From a bacterium (GTDB taxonomy: Bacteria > Patescibacteriota > Minisyncoccia > Phycocordibacterales > PALSA-1337): a DNA stretch of 6,201 nucleotides. Shown here piece by piece: positions 5,461 through 6,201 of the stretch; the first letter of the stretch is position 1, and every line of letters begins with the position of its first letter. Both the position numbers and the translations under genes were made by a program. A model generated the notes under the pieces. It worked only from the letters and a program-made list of their open reading frames with translations, did not search any database and was not told the origin of the DNA. The DNA lies in assembly GCA_030698965.1 (NCBI GenBank), contig JAUYLM010000074.1, positions 1 through 6,201 of the forward strand, in the 5' to 3' direction.

Positions 5461-6201
5461 CTAGCCTTTGAGGTAGGCTTCAGCAGCTTTTGCGATCTCG
5501 ACTGCTTTCGCACCTGCTGCACCAGTGTACAGCTCTGGCTTTTCCAACATCCCGAGTGTTTCGGCAGGGATTACATCCCAAACCTGACACATGAGCGTAT
5601 GGCTATGCTGATGTTCCAGTGCCCACTTGGTTGCCTCGAGAAGCGAAACTTTGTGCTCCTTCGCATACGGCATAGCCGCATGGTTGACGAGCTCGTGAGC
5701 GTCGCCATCGTAGCCGGCCATTTGCAGTGCGATGTAGATTGGCTCGGCGAGAATGGCATCACCTTGAGCTTCGAAGTTTCGCTTGAGCGAGACTTCGTCG
5801 ACCGAGATGCGCGAGATGAACGGCTTCCCGCCCGCTTCCCGCAACAAGGTGTTGAGCTGATTGACCAGGTTGACTACGATCGTCGGGAAGTCCCGAACGA
5901 TTGAACTGCCGACCAAATCACGCTGATGCTCGCTCACCATTGTTGCAAGGACCTTACCGAATTCGATCTGATTCTTGATCCATGTCCCTTCGAGGTTCTC
6001 GAAATTGATCGGGTTCCTTTTGTGAGCCATAGTCGATGATCCAACCTGCCCTTTCTCAAAGGGTTCGCCAAGTTCGGCGATCTCCGTCCGCATCAAGTGC
6101 CGGCCGTCCCGACCAAACTGGCCGAATGTAGCTGATAGCTTCACGCACGCAAACAAATAGTCGGCAAGCGGCTCTGGCGGCAGAATTTGTGTACTGATCG
6201 G
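5461..6201 (-). CDS. purB: Adenylosuccinate lyase, C-terminal part, 5' end outside the window
   Basis: The frame is open to the right window edge, giving 246 codons before TAG at 5461. A second TAG follows directly. The fumarase/aspartase superfamily signature GSSTMAHKRNP (6010-6042) marks the flexible catalytic loop with its serines. The following INFENLEG and the SEHQRDLVGS segment fit adenylosuccinate lyase and not argininosuccinate lyase or fumarase. The C-terminal helical domain, ending near ELYTGAAGAKA, is complete. The enzyme acts twice in purine synthesis, splitting SAICAR to AICAR plus fumarate and adenylosuccinate to AMP plus fumarate, in the cytosol as a homotetramer. The TTG at 6156 is internal coding, not a start, because family-like sequence continues upstream (ending PPEPLADYLFACVKLSATFGQ). 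The gene is GC-richer than its neighbours (45-58% in samples). Confidence 0.93.
   Translation of the reverse strand, partial: PISTQILPPEPLADYLFACVKLSATFGQFGRDGRHLMRTEIAELGEPFEKGQVGSSTMAHKRNPINFENLEGTWIKNQIEFGKVLATMVSEHQRDLVGSSIVRDFPTIVVNLVNQLNTLLREAGGKPFISRISVDEVSLKRNFEAQGDAILAEPIYIALQMAGYDGDAHELVNHAAMPYAKEHKVSLLEATKWALEHQHSHTLMCQVWDVIPAETLGMLEKPELYTGAAGAKAVEIAKAAEAYLKG

Noticed and set aside
5307..5522. 71-codon minus-strand frame overlapping the purB 3' end
   Set aside because: It runs through the purB coding end, the terminator and the inverted repeat in another frame, and has no promoter of its own or plausible fold.
5599..5904. 101-codon plus-strand frame opposite purB
   Set aside because: Antisense to conserved PurB sequence, and a common shadow in GC-rich coding regions.
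1..6201. Alternative genetic code (TGA read as Gly or Trp, known in some CPR lineages)
   Set aside because: All seven visible gene ends are TAA or TAG, which is suggestive. However, every recognised protein is full length in the standard code with no in-frame TGA, and seven stops are too few to infer anything.

Overview
The window looks like a piece of a small-genome, uncultivated-type bacterial chromosome. A Patescibacteria/CPR (Parcubacteria-like) origin is my best guess, but it is an inference. It rests on the absence of convincing Shine-Dalgarno sequences, on -10 boxes that sit 6-8 nt before several start codons (a leaderless-mRNA pattern), on moderate GC that changes from gene to gene, and on a set of short, compactly spaced housekeeping and envelope genes. 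All seven visible gene ends are TAA or TAG, and every recognisable protein reads through at normal length in the standard code.

Layout. Left edge, minus strand: the first 107 codons of an SGNH/GDSL esterase (1-323), cut by the window edge. From 324 to 409 there is a divergent promoter region. Plus strand: a small AT-rich ORF for a putative membrane protein (410-712), then a membrane-anchored VanY-type (M15B) D,D-carboxypeptidase (740-1639). This ends 11 bases before the convergent block on the minus strand. That block, read right to left, is: purB, adenylosuccinate lyase (5461-6201, 5' end outside the window), with a strong intrinsic terminator; an imperfect inverted repeat (5312-5401); an unrecognised 190-residue protein (4726-5298); a short intergenic leader with a 9-bp inverted repeat and a 10-codon upstream ORF; an ABC-F ATPase (3151-4644); and the lemA-htpX pair (3113 to 1651), which has its own promoter.

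How the genes fit together. lemA-htpX is a widely conserved pair (LemA membrane protein plus HtpX membrane zinc protease) and probably one transcript. The carboxypeptidase trims peptidoglycan stem peptides. The ABC-F protein is a cytosolic ribosome-acting ATPase, not a transporter. purB is purine biosynthesis and looks like an unrelated neighbour.

The least explained part is 4645-5401. A gene of about one-third GC lies between neighbours of about one-half GC. It abuts an inverted repeat with AAC/GTT-type ends on one side and a smaller inverted repeat on the other. This could be an inserted cassette or island, but no integrase, transposase or second matching repeat is visible, so that reading stays tentative. 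I see no RNA gene, CRISPR array or insertion sequence.
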